From Crenobacter intestini (GTDB taxonomy: Bacteria; Pseudomonadota; Gammaproteobacteria; Burkholderiales; Chromobacteriaceae): a DNA stretch of 64,000 nt. The position numbers and the translations under genes were made by a program. Shown one piece after another: positions 56,752-64,000 of the stretch (its first letter is position 1; each line of letters opens with the position of its first letter). The notes beneath the pieces were generated by a model. It did not search any database and had not been told where the DNA came from. It was given only the letters and a program-made list of their open reading frames with translations. The stretch covers positions 372,001 to 436,000 of the forward strand of contig NZ_STGJ01000001.1 in the NCBI RefSeq assembly GCF_004919095.1. Reading direction: 5' to 3'.

Positions 56752-57384
56752 TCAGGACTGGACCAGGCCCGCCACGACAAAGGGAAGCAGATGGCGGACG
56801 ATCGCCTCGGGGTCCCGCGCAGTCACCACCGGGCTCTTGCGGAAGATCTTGAGGACGTCGTTGCCGGCGAAGGCGTTGAACATCAGGCTGAACGCGAAGT
56901 GCATCCGCCAGGACAGCTCCTGCTCGGGGAGTTCGGGCAGCGCGCGCGAGAACGCCCGCGTGTAGCGCTCGACGAACTGGCTGTACTCGCGCGACAACGC
57001 CTCGCGCAGCAGCCGGTGGTTTTCCACCAGCGCGCGCGAGAGCAGCCGCACGAACAGCGCGCCGCCACCGCTGGGGTCGCGCGACAGCGCAAGGCAGGGG
57101 CGGATGAAGGTCATCACCACCGCCTCGATCTTGTCGCCCTCTCCCCTGCCTTCGACCGCCTCGAGCTCGGACAGGCAGGCGGCGATCAGCGGCGTGAAGC
57201 GCCGCATGAACACCGACTCGAACAACGCGTCCTTGGAGCCGAAGTGATAGTTCACCGCCGCGAGGTTGACCCCCGCCTGCTGGGTGATCATGCGCAGCGA
57301 AGTCGCCTCGAAGCCGTGCTCCACGAACAGGAGTTCGGAAACCTCGAGTATGCGGCTGGCGGTATCCGGGCGATTCGCTTCCAT
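56752..57384 (-). CDS. TetR-family regulator (PsrA-like)
   Basis: A 210-residue TetR protein. The HTH is residues 9-56 (ASRILEVSELLFVEHGFEAT with AAVNYHFGSKDALF), and the C-terminal ligand domain is typical of fatty-acid responsive regulators. AAAGG precedes ATG 57384. A GAAAC-N4-GTTTT dyad, like PsrA operators, lies 68 bases upstream. With fadE as the next gene it most likely represses beta-oxidation until acyl-CoA or free fatty acid binds. Confidence 0.85.
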   Translation of the reverse strand: MEANRPDTASRILEVSELLFVEHGFEATSLRMITQQAGVNLAAVNYHFGSKDALFESVFMRRFTPLIAACLSELEAVEGRGEGDKIEAVVMTFIRPCLALSRDPSGGGALFVRLLSRALVENHRLLREALSREYSQFVERYTRAFSRALPELPEQELSWRMHFAFSLMFNAFAGNDVLKIFRKSPVVTARDPEAIVRHLLPFVVAGLVQS

Positions 57385-57451
57385 GTTTTTCTGGCCTTTG
57401 TTGTGGATTGCCCGGTCCGCGAAGTCCTTGCGGGCTTTCGAACAGGCGTTT

Positions 57452-57466
57452 GAAACATACGTTTTG
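57452..57466 (-). promoter_or_regulatory. PsrA-like operator upstream of the tetR-fadE unit
   Basis: GAAAC-ATAC-GTTTTG (57452-57466) matches the PsrA consensus form GAAAC-N2-4-GTTTC except for one base. It lies in the leader or promoter of the TetR gene, as expected for autoregulation. Confidence 0.5.
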
Positions 57467-57506
57467 CCTTGAATGATGTCAAGCATTTTGCACATCGCAT
57501 AACAGG

Positions 57507-57533
57507 AAACGGCAGCCATTCTAGCTGCCGTTT
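57507..57533 (-). terminator. Terminator-like hairpin after metZ
   Basis: A perfect 10-bp stem (57507-57516 with 57524-57533) with seven-base loop, ending in TTT on each strand. It separates metZ from the downstream tetR-fadE transcription unit. Confidence 0.65.
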
Positions 57534-57565
57534 GATAAGAACGTATGATTTTTCGAGCAATCGTT

Positions 57566-58738
57566 CTACTTGAGCAAACCCCGCGCGAGGTCGCCCTTCA
57601 GGTCGTCCACATGTTCGAGGCCGACCGCGACGCGCAGCAGGCCCTCGACGATGCCGGCCTTCTCGCGCGCCTCGGCGCTGATGCGCGCGTGCGTGGTCGA
57701 CGCCGGGTGGGTGATCGTCGTCTTCACGTCGCCCAGGTTCGCGGTGCGCGAGATCAGGCGGCAGGCGTCGTACACCGACCACGCCGCCGCGCGGCCGCCC
57801 GCCACCACGAAGGACACCACCGCGCCGCCGCCCGACTGCTGCCGCGCGGCCAGCGCGTGCTGCGGGTGGCTCGCAAGGCCCGGGTAGTAGACGCGTTCGA
57901 CACCCGGCACCGTTTCCAGATACCGCGCCAGCTCAAGCGCGCTCGCGCACTGCTGCGCCATCCGCACGTGCAGCGTCTCCAGGCCCGAGAGCAGCACCCA
58001 TGCGTTGAACGGCGAGAGCGTCGGCCCCGCGGTGCGCACATGGAGGTAGACCTGCTCAATCAGCGCGTCGGCGCCGACCACCGCGCCGCCCAGCACGCGC
58101 CCGTGCCCGTCCAGCGACTTGGTCGCCGAATGCACGACGAGATCCGCGCCCAGTGCGAGCGGACGCTGCAGCGCCGGCGTGCAAAAACAGTTGTCGACCA
58201 CACTCAAGGCCCCGGCTTCGCGCGCGAGCGCGGCGACCGCCGCGATGTCGACGATCTCGGTCAGCGGGTTGGACGGCGTCTCGAGGAAAAAGAGCCTGGT
58301 CGACGGGCGCAGCGCCGCGCGCCAGGCCTCCAGGCTCGCCCCCTCGACGAAGCTCACCTCGACGCCGAAACGGGCGAGCCCGAGCAGCAGGTTGGTGGTC
58401 GAGCCGAACAGGCTTTGCGAGGCGACCACATGGTCGCCCGACTTGAGGAAGGTCAGCATCACCGCCTGGATCGCCGCCATGCCGCTGGCGGTCGCCTGCG
58501 CGCGCTCGCCGCCTTCGAGCGCGGCCAGCCTCGCCTGGAACGCGGCGACGGTCGGGTTGGTGAAGCGCGAATAGGTATAGCCGTCCTGCTCGCCCGAGAA
58601 CATCGCGGCGGCCTCGGCCGCGTTGGCGTAGGTGAAGCTGGAGGTCAAAAACAGCGCCTGGCTGTGCTCGCCGAAGGCTGAGGTCTCGCGGCCGGCACGG
58701 ATCGCCAGCGTCTGGGGGTGGTATTGGGCTTCGCTCAT
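57566..58738 (-). CDS. metZ: O-succinylhomoserine sulfhydrylase
   Basis: A 390-residue Cys/Met-metabolism PLP enzyme. YTYSRFTNPT binds cofactor phosphate from the neighbour subunit, SGMAAIQA covers the phosphate, and the Schiff-base lysine is K207 in VVHSATKSLDGHG. SRTANLGDVKTTITHPAS is the substrate loop. It makes homocysteine from O-succinylhomoserine and sulfide. Order after purF, with a terminator between, is the common betaproteobacterial arrangement. Confidence 0.93.
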   Translation of the reverse strand: MSEAQYHPQTLAIRAGRETSAFGEHSQALFLTSSFTYANAAEAAAMFSGEQDGYTYSRFTNPTVAAFQARLAALEGGERAQATASGMAAIQAVMLTFLKSGDHVVASQSLFGSTTNLLLGLARFGVEVSFVEGASLEAWRAALRPSTRLFFLETPSNPLTEIVDIAAVAALAREAGALSVVDNCFCTPALQRPLALGADLVVHSATKSLDGHGRVLGGAVVGADALIEQVYLHVRTAGPTLSPFNAWVLLSGLETLHVRMAQQCASALELARYLETVPGVERVYYPGLASHPQHALAARQQSGGGAVVSFVVAGGRAAAWSVYDACRLISRTANLGDVKTTITHPASTTHARISAEAREKAGIVEGLLRVAVGLEHVDDLKGDLARGLLK

Positions 58739-58794
58739 GGGAGTCTCTTTGTCGTTCTTGGCGGCACGCACGCGCATGCCGCTGACAACTTACC

Positions 58795-58826
58795 AAAAAA
58801 ATGGCCGCCGTCATACGACGGCGGCC
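58795..58826 (-). terminator. Intrinsic terminator of purF
   Basis: A 10-bp stem (58803-58812 with 58817-58826), loop ATAC, followed on the minus strand by seven T (58801-58795). It ends the folC-cvpA-purF transcript before metZ. Confidence 0.88.
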
Positions 58827-58846
58827 GGCTTTGCGCGTACCTGCGC

Positions 58847-60373
58847 TTACATCAGGTTCTGCTCGGCGACATTGAGGTTGAGGTCGAGCATCTGCTCGCT
58901 GCCGTCGGCACCCTTGCCCGCCTTGCGGGCGGCCTCGACGCGGTCGAGGTAGGCGTCGTCGATGTCGCCGGTCACGTACTCGCCGGAGAAGCAGGAGTTC
59001 TCGAAGCGGGTCAGTTGCGCATTGACGGTATGCACGGCCTCTTCCAGCGCGGCGAGGTCCTGGTAGAACACCGCGTCGGCGCCGATCTCGGCGGCGATCT
59101 CGCGCTCGTCGCGGCCGGTCGCCAACAGTTCGGCGCGGGTCGGCATGTCGATGCCGTACACGTTGGGGAAACGCACCGCCGGCGCGGCCGACGCGAAGTA
59201 CACCTTGTTGGCGCCGGCGTCGCGCGCCATCTGCACGATTTCCTTGGAGGTGGTGCCGCGCACGATCGAGTCGTCGACCAAGAGCACGTTGCGGCCCTTG
59301 AATTCGCAGGCGACCGGATTGAGCTTCTGGCGCACCGACTTCTTGCGCACCGCCTGCCCCGGCATGATGAAGGTGCGGCCGATATAGCGGTTCTTGATGA
59401 AGCCCTCGCGGTACGGCAGGCCCAGGCTGGTCGCCAGTTGCAGGGCGCTCGGGCGGCTGGTATCCGGGATCGGCACCACCACGTCGATGTCGAGTTCGGG
59501 TAGCGCGCGGCGGACCTTGTCGGCCAGCATGTCGCCCATCACCAGCCGCGCCTGGTAGACCGACGCGCCGTCGATCACGCTGTCCGGCCGCGCGAAATAC
59601 ACGTATTCGAACAGGCATGGCGCGTGCACGTGGCCCGGCGTCACCACCCGCGCGTTGAAGTCGCCGGCAAAGTCGACGTACACGCATTCGCCGGGCGCAA
59701 CGTCGCGCAGGATGGAGAAGCCCGAGCAGTCCAGCGCGACCGACTCGCTGGCGAACATGTATTCGGTGCGGCCGTGGTGCTCGGCGGTGCCGATCACCAG
59801 CGGGCGGATGCCGTTCGGGTCGCGGAACGCGACGAGGCCGTAGCCGGCGATCATCGCGACCACCGCGTACGCACCCTTGACGCGGCGGTGCACGGCGGCG
59901 ACCGCGTCGAAGATCGCGTCGACCGACAGTTCGAAGTCGACCACGCGCTGCGAGAGTTCGTGCGCGAACACGTTGAGCAGCACTTCGGAATCGGAATTGG
60001 TGTTGATGTGGCGCAGGTCGTGGCGGATCATCTCCGCCTTCAGCGCCTCGGTATTGGTCAGGTTGCCGTTATGCGCGAGCACCACGCCGAACGGGGAGTT
60101 GACGTAAAAGGGCTGCGCCTCGGCCAGGTTGGACGCCGAACCCGCGGTCGGGTAGCGCACGTGCGCGATGCCGGCGTTGCCCTGCAAGGAGCGCATGTTG
60201 CGGGTGCGGAACACGTCGCGCACCATCCCGCTGCCCTTGTGCATGTGAAAGGTCTTGCCGTGGGCCGTCGCGATGCCCGCCGCGTCCTGACCGCGGTGCT
60301 GCAGCACCTGCAGTCCGTCGTACAGGAGCTGGTTGACGGGCGAGGCCGCCACGACGCCGAGAATTCCACACAT
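58847..60373 (-). CDS. purF: Amidophosphoribosyltransferase
   Basis: A 508-residue PurF. The start MCGILGVV gives Cys2 as the mature N-terminal glutaminase nucleophile, so ATG 60373 is used and not the ATG two codons upstream. Glutaminase (1-240) has [17 protein letters not shown], and the PRPP motif is [15 protein letters not shown] (about residue 360). It makes phosphoribosylamine, the first step of purine synthesis. cvpA lies 57 bases upstream. Confidence 0.96.
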   Translation of the reverse strand: MCGILGVVAASPVNQLLYDGLQVLQHRGQDAAGIATAHGKTFHMHKGSGMVRDVFRTRNMRSLQGNAGIAHVRYPTAGSASNLAEAQPFYVNSPFGVVLAHNGNLTNTEALKAEMIRHDLRHINTNSDSEVLLNVFAHELSQRVVDFELSVDAIFDAVAAVHRRVKGAYAVVAMIAGYGLVAFRDPNGIRPLVIGTAEHHGRTEYMFASESVALDCSGFSILRDVAPGECVYVDFAGDFNARVVTPGHVHAPCLFEYVYFARPDSVIDGASVYQARLVMGDMLADKVRRALPELDIDVVVPIPDTSRPSALQLATSLGLPYREGFIKNRYIGRTFIMPGQAVRKKSVRQKLNPVACEFKGRNVLLVDDSIVRGTTSKEIVQMARDAGANKVYFASAAPAVRFPNVYGIDMPTRAELLATGRDEREIAAEIGADAVFYQDLAALEEAVHTVNAQLTRFENSCFSGEYVTGDIDDAYLDRVEAARKAGKGADGSEQMLDLNLNVAEQNLM

Positions 60374-60430
60374 ATTCAAACTTCCCCGATTGAAGAACTG
60401 CTTGTTGTAATCCGGGCGGCAGCGCCGCCT

Positions 60431-60916
60431 TTAACCGTAACGGATGCGGCTGGCCAGCGCCTGCGGCAGCCAGGGCCTGAGCGACAAGGCGACCGACTGC
60501 AGCGGCTCGGCGAATACCGCGTCCCGCCACACCGGCTGTTGCGGCAGCGTCGACAGGCCGCCGACGAGCACCAGCACCGTCGCGAGCAGCAGGCCGCGCA
60601 CCAGGCCGAAGATCACGCCGAAAAAGCGGTCGACGCCGGAGAGCCCGGTCGCGCCGAGCACCCCGACGAGCGTGGTACGCAACAGCGCGGTCGCCAGCCA
60701 GCAGCCGAAGAAGAGCACGACAAAGCCGCCGATCAGTTGCAAGCCCTCGCCCGGCAAGGGCAGGAAGGGCGCGGCGACCGCCGCGTATTCCTTGGCGACC
60801 CACAGGGCGACCAGCCACGAGGTCAGCGACAGGATCTCGGCGACCAGGCCGCGCATGAGCGCGACCAGCATCGAGCCGGCGACGATCGCCAGCATCACGT
60901 AATCGAAACTCGTCAT
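60431..60916 (-). CDS. cvpA: CvpA-family membrane protein
   Basis: A 161-residue CvpA. Four membrane helices, with FDYVMLAIVAGSMLVALMRGLVAEIL at the start and the LSGVDRFFGVIFGLVRGLLLATVLVL block in the middle. In E. coli it affects colicin V export and bile-salt resistance, and it is regularly linked to purF. It begins one base after the SPOR-protein stop. Confidence 0.93.
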   Translation of the reverse strand: MTSFDYVMLAIVAGSMLVALMRGLVAEILSLTSWLVALWVAKEYAAVAAPFLPLPGEGLQLIGGFVVLFFGCWLATALLRTTLVGVLGATGLSGVDRFFGVIFGLVRGLLLATVLVLVGGLSTLPQQPVWRDAVFAEPLQSVALSLRPWLPQALASRIRYG

Positions 60917-60917
60917 G

Positions 60918-61727
60918 TCATTTGCTCACGACGATGCCGCTCACCCCGGCGCGCGACAGCCGCGCGAGCGCCGCGTCGGCTTCCTGCCGGCTCCCGAACG
61001 GCCCCATGCGCACCCGCACCACCTCGCCCTTGCTGGTAGTGACCTTGCTGAAGCTGGCCGACAGGCCGTTGGCCGCGAGGCGCGCGCGCAGCGCGTCGAC
61101 CTTGGCCGGGTCGGACAGCGCCGCCAGCTGCACCATGTAGCGCGTCCCCTGCGGGTTCGCCTCGGCCGCCTTGGCCGGCTGCTTGTGATCGTCGAACGAC
61201 GCGCGCCCTTCGAGGATGGCCAGGGGGTCGCGCTCGGGCGCGGCCCTGGGTTTGGGCTCGGGCTTCGGCGCGGGCTTGGGCGCCGGCTTGGGTTCGGGTT
61301 TCGGCGCAGGCTTGGGGGCAGGCTCGGGCGCTACTGCCGGCGTGACGGATGGCAGCGGCAGCACGGGCTTGGCCGCGGCCGCCGGCTGGGCGGGGGCCGG
61401 CGTCGCCGGCAGCGTCACCACCGCGCCGTCATCAGGCAGCGCGGCTGGCAGTTCGGTCGCACCGGCGGGCGGCAAGGCGTCAAGGGGCGCCGAAGCGGCA
61501 TCGGCCAGCGGCGCGGACGCCGGCTGCACCGGCAGGGCGGCCGGCTGGCTGGTTTCCAGACCGACGATCTCGATCGCCTCGGGTTTCATCTTCTGGTCGG
61601 GAATCGCGCCAACCACGTTCCACAGCACCGCGGTCGACACCAGCACCAGCACGATCGCGCCGACCAGACGGCGGCGCGCACGCTTCCTGAGCTGCACGAG
61701 TTCCTGCTGCTGGGAGAGTCCTGCCAT
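60918..61727 (-). CDS. dedD: SPOR-domain cell division protein (DedD-like)
   Basis: A 269-residue bitopic membrane protein. A basic N terminus, one membrane helix (about 21-41), a long Pro/Ala/Lys-rich linker with repeated KPAPKPEPKPAPKP units (about 135-165), and a C-terminal SPOR domain (190-269: TRYMVQLAALSDPAKVDAL, VVRVRMGPFGSRQEADAAL). SPOR domains bind denuded glycan at the division septum. It sits between folC and cvpA, as dedD does in E. coli. Confidence 0.9.
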   Translation of the reverse strand: MAGLSQQQELVQLRKRARRRLVGAIVLVLVSTAVLWNVVGAIPDQKMKPEAIEIVGLETSQPAALPVQPASAPLADAASAPLDALPPAGATELPAALPDDGAVVTLPATPAPAQPAAAAKPVLPLPSVTPAVAPEPAPKPAPKPEPKPAPKPAPKPEPKPRAAPERDPLAILEGRASFDDHKQPAKAAEANPQGTRYMVQLAALSDPAKVDALRARLAANGLSASFSKVTTSKGEVVRVRMGPFGSRQEADAALARLSRAGVSGIVVSK

Positions 61728-61734
61728 GTCGATT

Positions 61735-63009
61735 TCAAGCCTCGCTGCGCGCCGCCATCACGGCGGCGACGGTATGGAACGATCCGAAGACGCAGATTCT
61801 ACCATCGTCGCCCGCCTCCGATAAGGCGGCATGCCAGGCGCTTGCGATGTCGGGGAAACGGCGCACGCCCCCCACCCCGCTGTCCGCGAGCCGCGCCGAG
61901 AGTTCTTCCGCGCTCAGCGCACGCGGCCCTTCCAGCGGCGCCACGTACCACGCGTCGAAGTCGTCGCGCAGGGTGTCGACCACCGTCTGCATGTCCTTGT
62001 CGGCGAGCATCGAGAACACCGCGATGCGGCGCGACGCAAACGGCAGCTGGCGCAGCCCCTGGGAGAGCGCGCGCGCCGCGTGCGGGTTGTGGCCGACGTC
62101 GAGCACCACCTGCGGACGCCCCGGCAGCACCTGGAAGCGCCCCGGCCAGCTCACTTCCAGCAAGCCGCGCTTGACGGCGCCCAGGTCGACCGGCAGGCGT
62201 TCGCGCAGCGCGTCGATGATGGCCAGCGCGCACGCCGCGTTGCCCAGCTGGTACGCGCCGCGCAGCGCCGGCTGCGGCAGCGCGAAGCGGCCGCGCTCGC
62301 CCGCTCGGAAATTCCACTGCGCGTCCAGACGCTCGTAGCGGTAGTCCTGCCCCAGCAGCATGGCGCGCGCGCCGACCTTGCCGATCTGCGCGACCAGCGA
62401 CGCGGGCGGGTTGGGGTCGGCGCAGATCGCGGTGCGTCCGGCGCGGTAGATGCCGGCCTTCTCGAAGCCGATCGCCTCGCGGGTGTCGCCGAGGAAGGCC
62501 TGGTGGTCGAGGTCGACGCTGACCACGGCGCTGACGTCGGCGTCGAACACATTGGTCGCGTCGAGCCGCCCGCCCAGGCCCACCTCGAGCACCGCGACGT
62601 CGACCTTCGCGTCGACGAAGGTCTTCATCGCGGCCAGCGTCCCGTATTCGAAGTACGTGAGCGAGACGTCGCCGCGCGCCGCCTCGACCGCCGCCAAACC
62701 ATCGACGATGGTCGCGTCGCTTGCCGGCGCAAGGTCGATGGCGACCCGCTCGTTGTAATGCAGGATGTGCGGCGAGGTATAGGTGCCAACCCGGTAGCCC
62801 GCGCACCTGAGGATGGTCGACACCATCGCCGCGACCGAGCCCTTGCCGTTGGTGCCGCCGACCAGCATCACCGGGAAGGCGGGCGAGAGGCCCATCGCCT
62901 GCCTGACCGCGTCGACGCGGGCAAGGCCCATGTCGATCGCGACCGGGTGGATCGCTTCCAGGTAGGCGAGCCAGTTCGCAAGCGGCGCGTGGCGGTCAGG
63001 CTTTTGCAT
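61735..63009 (-). CDS. folC: Bifunctional folylpolyglutamate/dihydrofolate synthase
   Basis: A 424-residue FolC. The P-loop GGTNGKGSVAA (51-61), TSPHILHYNERVAID, VGLGGRLDATNVF and the C-terminal VLDVGHNPHAARAL are diagnostic. It adds glutamate to dihydropteroate and to folates. The ATG lies 14 bases inside the end of the upstream YgfX-like gene. The SPOR gene follows after seven bases. Confidence 0.96.
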   Translation of the reverse strand: MQKPDRHAPLANWLAYLEAIHPVAIDMGLARVDAVRQAMGLSPAFPVMLVGGTNGKGSVAAMVSTILRCAGYRVGTYTSPHILHYNERVAIDLAPASDATIVDGLAAVEAARGDVSLTYFEYGTLAAMKTFVDAKVDVAVLEVGLGGRLDATNVFDADVSAVVSVDLDHQAFLGDTREAIGFEKAGIYRAGRTAICADPNPPASLVAQIGKVGARAMLLGQDYRYERLDAQWNFRAGERGRFALPQPALRGAYQLGNAACALAIIDALRERLPVDLGAVKRGLLEVSWPGRFQVLPGRPQVVLDVGHNPHAARALSQGLRQLPFASRRIAVFSMLADKDMQTVVDTLRDDFDAWYVAPLEGPRALSAEELSARLADSGVGGVRRFPDIASAWHAALSEAGDDGRICVFGSFHTVAAVMAARSEA

Positions 63010-63427
63010 CGGGGTCTCCGTCTAGCAGGGGGCGTTGCCAGCGCAAGTGCACGCGCAGGCGGCGCAAGGATTCGGGGTCGGTGCTGTCCGGCCACAACAC
63101 CAGCCGGTAGCGGCGGTGTGCGGCGCGGCACACCAGCACGGTCAGGTAGCGGCTGGCGAGCGACGCGTCCGACACGGCACAGGGCCCTTCACCGCCGGGC
63201 AGCAGGTAAAGGTCGCCCGCGGCGTCGACGCGTAGGCCGGTGACCGGCCGCCGCCAGGGCAAACAGCCCTCGCTCGCCAGTACCATCAGCCACGCGGCAA
63301 GCACGGCCGGCAGCAGCCAGGCCGGCAGTGCGTAGTAAACAACGGCCACGGCAAAGGCGGCCGCGAAGAGCGTGGCGAGCACGAGTGCCAGGCGCGAAGG
63401 GCGCGCCAGCAGCACGAAGGGGCGCAT
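62996..63427 (-). CDS. YgfX-like (CptA) membrane protein
   Basis: A 143-residue protein with two adjacent membrane helices (about 12-28 and 33-50) and a soluble C terminus with LPWRRPVTGLRVDAAGDLYLL and RRYRLVLWPDSTDPESLRRLRVHLRW, as in YgfX/CptA. E. coli CptA inhibits division proteins and pairs with SdhE (CptB). No sdhE is present here. ATG 63427 starts the hydrophobic part. It overlaps folC by 14 bases. Confidence 0.75.
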   Translation of the reverse strand: MRPFVLLARPSRLALVLATLFAAAFAVAVVYYALPAWLLPAVLAAWLMVLASEGCLPWRRPVTGLRVDAAGDLYLLPGGEGPCAVSDASLASRYLTVLVCRAAHRRYRLVLWPDSTDPESLRRLRVHLRWQRPLLDGDPDAKA

Positions 63428-63450
63428 CGCCACCGGCGGCGCGCCCGTGC

Positions 63451-63807
63451 TTACGCGTCGAGCGCCGGGCTGTTCTCGATCGGCTCGTCGACCGAGTCGA
63501 GCACCAGGGAGTGGAACTCCACGTCGAACCACTGCCAGAACACCATCAGCGAGCGGTCGGCCGGCCAGGCGGCCTCGTCCTCGTGCCAGCTGGCGAGTTC
63601 CTGGCGGAACAGTTGCTCGGCGCGCTCGTCGACCCAGGCGACCGCCTCTTCCGGCTCGTCGTACTCGGGCACCAGCAAGGCGGTGCAGTCGGCGCGCAGG
63701 TTGTCCAGGGTCAGGTCGACCATATCGTCCCCGGCGACGCTGGTCAGCCAGTCGAGAAAGGGCTGGCGCGGCTTGATGATGGCTACGGAACGGTCGACGA
63801 AATACAT
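63451..63807 (-). CDS. Conserved hypothetical acidic protein
   Basis: A 118-residue soluble, very acidic protein starting MYFVDRSVAIIKPRQPFLDWL, with TLDNLRADCTALLVPEYDEPEEAVAWVDERAE and SWHEDEAAWP. Similar small proteins are common in betaproteobacteria but have no known function. It precedes the YgfX-like gene and may be in the same operon as folC. ATG 63807 fits the conserved N terminus. Confidence 0.75.
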   Translation of the reverse strand: MYFVDRSVAIIKPRQPFLDWLTSVAGDDMVDLTLDNLRADCTALLVPEYDEPEEAVAWVDERAEQLFRQELASWHEDEAAWPADRSLMVFWQWFDVEFHSLVLDSVDEPIENSPALDA

Positions 63808-63926
63808 GGACTCACCTTCAGGTCTGGGATGCAAATGATGCGGGCCGCCAGGGCAAAGCCTGCGCCCGCGCGCATTGTACATGCTGTGCGCGGATCGCGC
63901 TTGGGCGCGCAGCAGGCCGTCCCTGC

Positions 63927-63932
63927 TACAAT
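63927..63932 (+). promoter_or_regulatory. Extended -10 of the divergent ABC ATPase gene
   Basis: TGC-TACAAT forms an extended -10 element 36 bases upstream of ATG 63968. No good -35 at 17 bases was found, which extended -10 promoters tolerate. Confidence 0.45.
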
Positions 63933-63967
63933 ACGCGCCATTGCTAGCTCTCACCGATAACGACCCC

Positions 63968-64000
63968 ATGGCGCTGATTACCGTCGAGAAGGCCTCGCTC
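63968..64000 (+). CDS. Start of an ABC-type ATPase (probably ABC-F, Uup-like), partial
   Basis: Only eleven codons are in the window (MALITVEKASL). This N terminus is typical of ABC-F ATP-binding proteins such as Uup, which act on ribosomes, or of an ordinary ABC ATPase. It is divergent from the acidic hypothetical gene. The rest lies beyond the window edge. Confidence 0.5.
   Translation, partial: MALITVEKASL

Noticed and set aside
61200-61340. Repeated GGCTTGGG/GGTTCGGG units as a CRISPR or minisatellite
   Set aside because: They encode the Lys/Pro/Glu-rich linker repeats of the SPOR-domain protein and have no spacer-repeat order.
62996-63427. A CptA/CptB (YgfX/SdhE) toxin-antitoxin pair
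   Set aside because: Only the YgfX-like protein is present. The neighbour at 63451-63807 does not resemble SdhE.
1-64000. rRNA, tRNA and CRISPR arrays
   Set aside because: No cloverleaf-like sequences, rRNA segments or regularly spaced repeats were recognised. A covariance-model search would be needed to be certain.

Overview
The window is a GC-rich bacterial chromosome segment, densely coded on both strands. It fits a betaproteobacterium, most likely of the order Neisseriales (Chromobacteriaceae-like). The reasons are the folC-SPOR protein-cvpA-purF-metZ run, a short H-NS protein with the WSGRGRKPEW box, a Rho-binding antiterminator, DbpA, and O-succinylhomoserine sulfhydrylase. The order is an inference. 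No rRNA, tRNA or CRISPR array was found.

Layout. 1-5.5 kb: a LuxR-type response regulator and a large hybrid sensor kinase whose sensor half is a nucleobase-permease (NCS1) fold, then a DUF2235 hydrolase. 5.6-25.2 kb: mostly single-gene units, including a GNAT protein, a B12-binding radical SAM protein, H-NS, Rof, a ferredoxin with a pseudouridine synthase, PpnP beside a purine/pyrimidine permease, a DsbA-like protein, DbpA, a nucleoside hydrolase, a peptidase T-like protein with a damaged active site, an HD protein, dGTPase, an AEC transporter and a histidine phosphatase. 25.3-27.7 kb: a frameshifted coiled-coil gene, one copy of a ~130-bp dispersed repeat (another, inverted, lies at 20.6 kb), a cupin, an isochorismatase-fold protein and an ICMT-like methyltransferase.

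27.7-29.5 kb is an AT-rich island. Its left edge is a graveyard of an IS110-family transposase fragment and a 77-bp element with IS5-like inverted ends. It carries two overlapping genes, the first a clear ADP-ribosyltransferase of the R-S-E class. This is the best candidate for an undescribed system.

29.9-35.1 kb is molybdenum cofactor assembly: mobB-moaD-moaE-mobA-moeA-mog in one tightly overlapped operon, a TauE/SafE exporter and moeB. 35.5-36.5 kb has a secreted Gly/Trp-rich protein and Dps. 36.9-43.3 kb is an apparent operon of unknown pathway: DUF3311-like protein, Na+/solute symporter, isoaspartyl peptidase, creatininase-family amidohydrolase, ketopantoate-reductase-like protein, SDR and DegT/AHBA-type aminotransferase. 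43.5-51.1 kb is a nine-gene operon of flavin oxidoreductase, DUF1365, CFA-type methyltransferase, chalcone-isomerase-like protein, MFS carrier, DUF3833, SDR, NTF2-like protein and a MerR regulator with the B12 photoreceptor motifs of LitR/CarH. It is presumably a light-induced lipid-modification operon, with a palindromic operator at its promoter.

51.1-57.5 kb: a ferric-reductase-like flavoprotein, a small unknown protein, an OmpA porin, FadE and its likely TetR (PsrA-like) regulator. 57.5-64 kb: metZ, purF, cvpA, a SPOR-domain protein, folC, a YgfX-like protein, a conserved hypothetical protein and the first codons of a divergent ABC ATPase.
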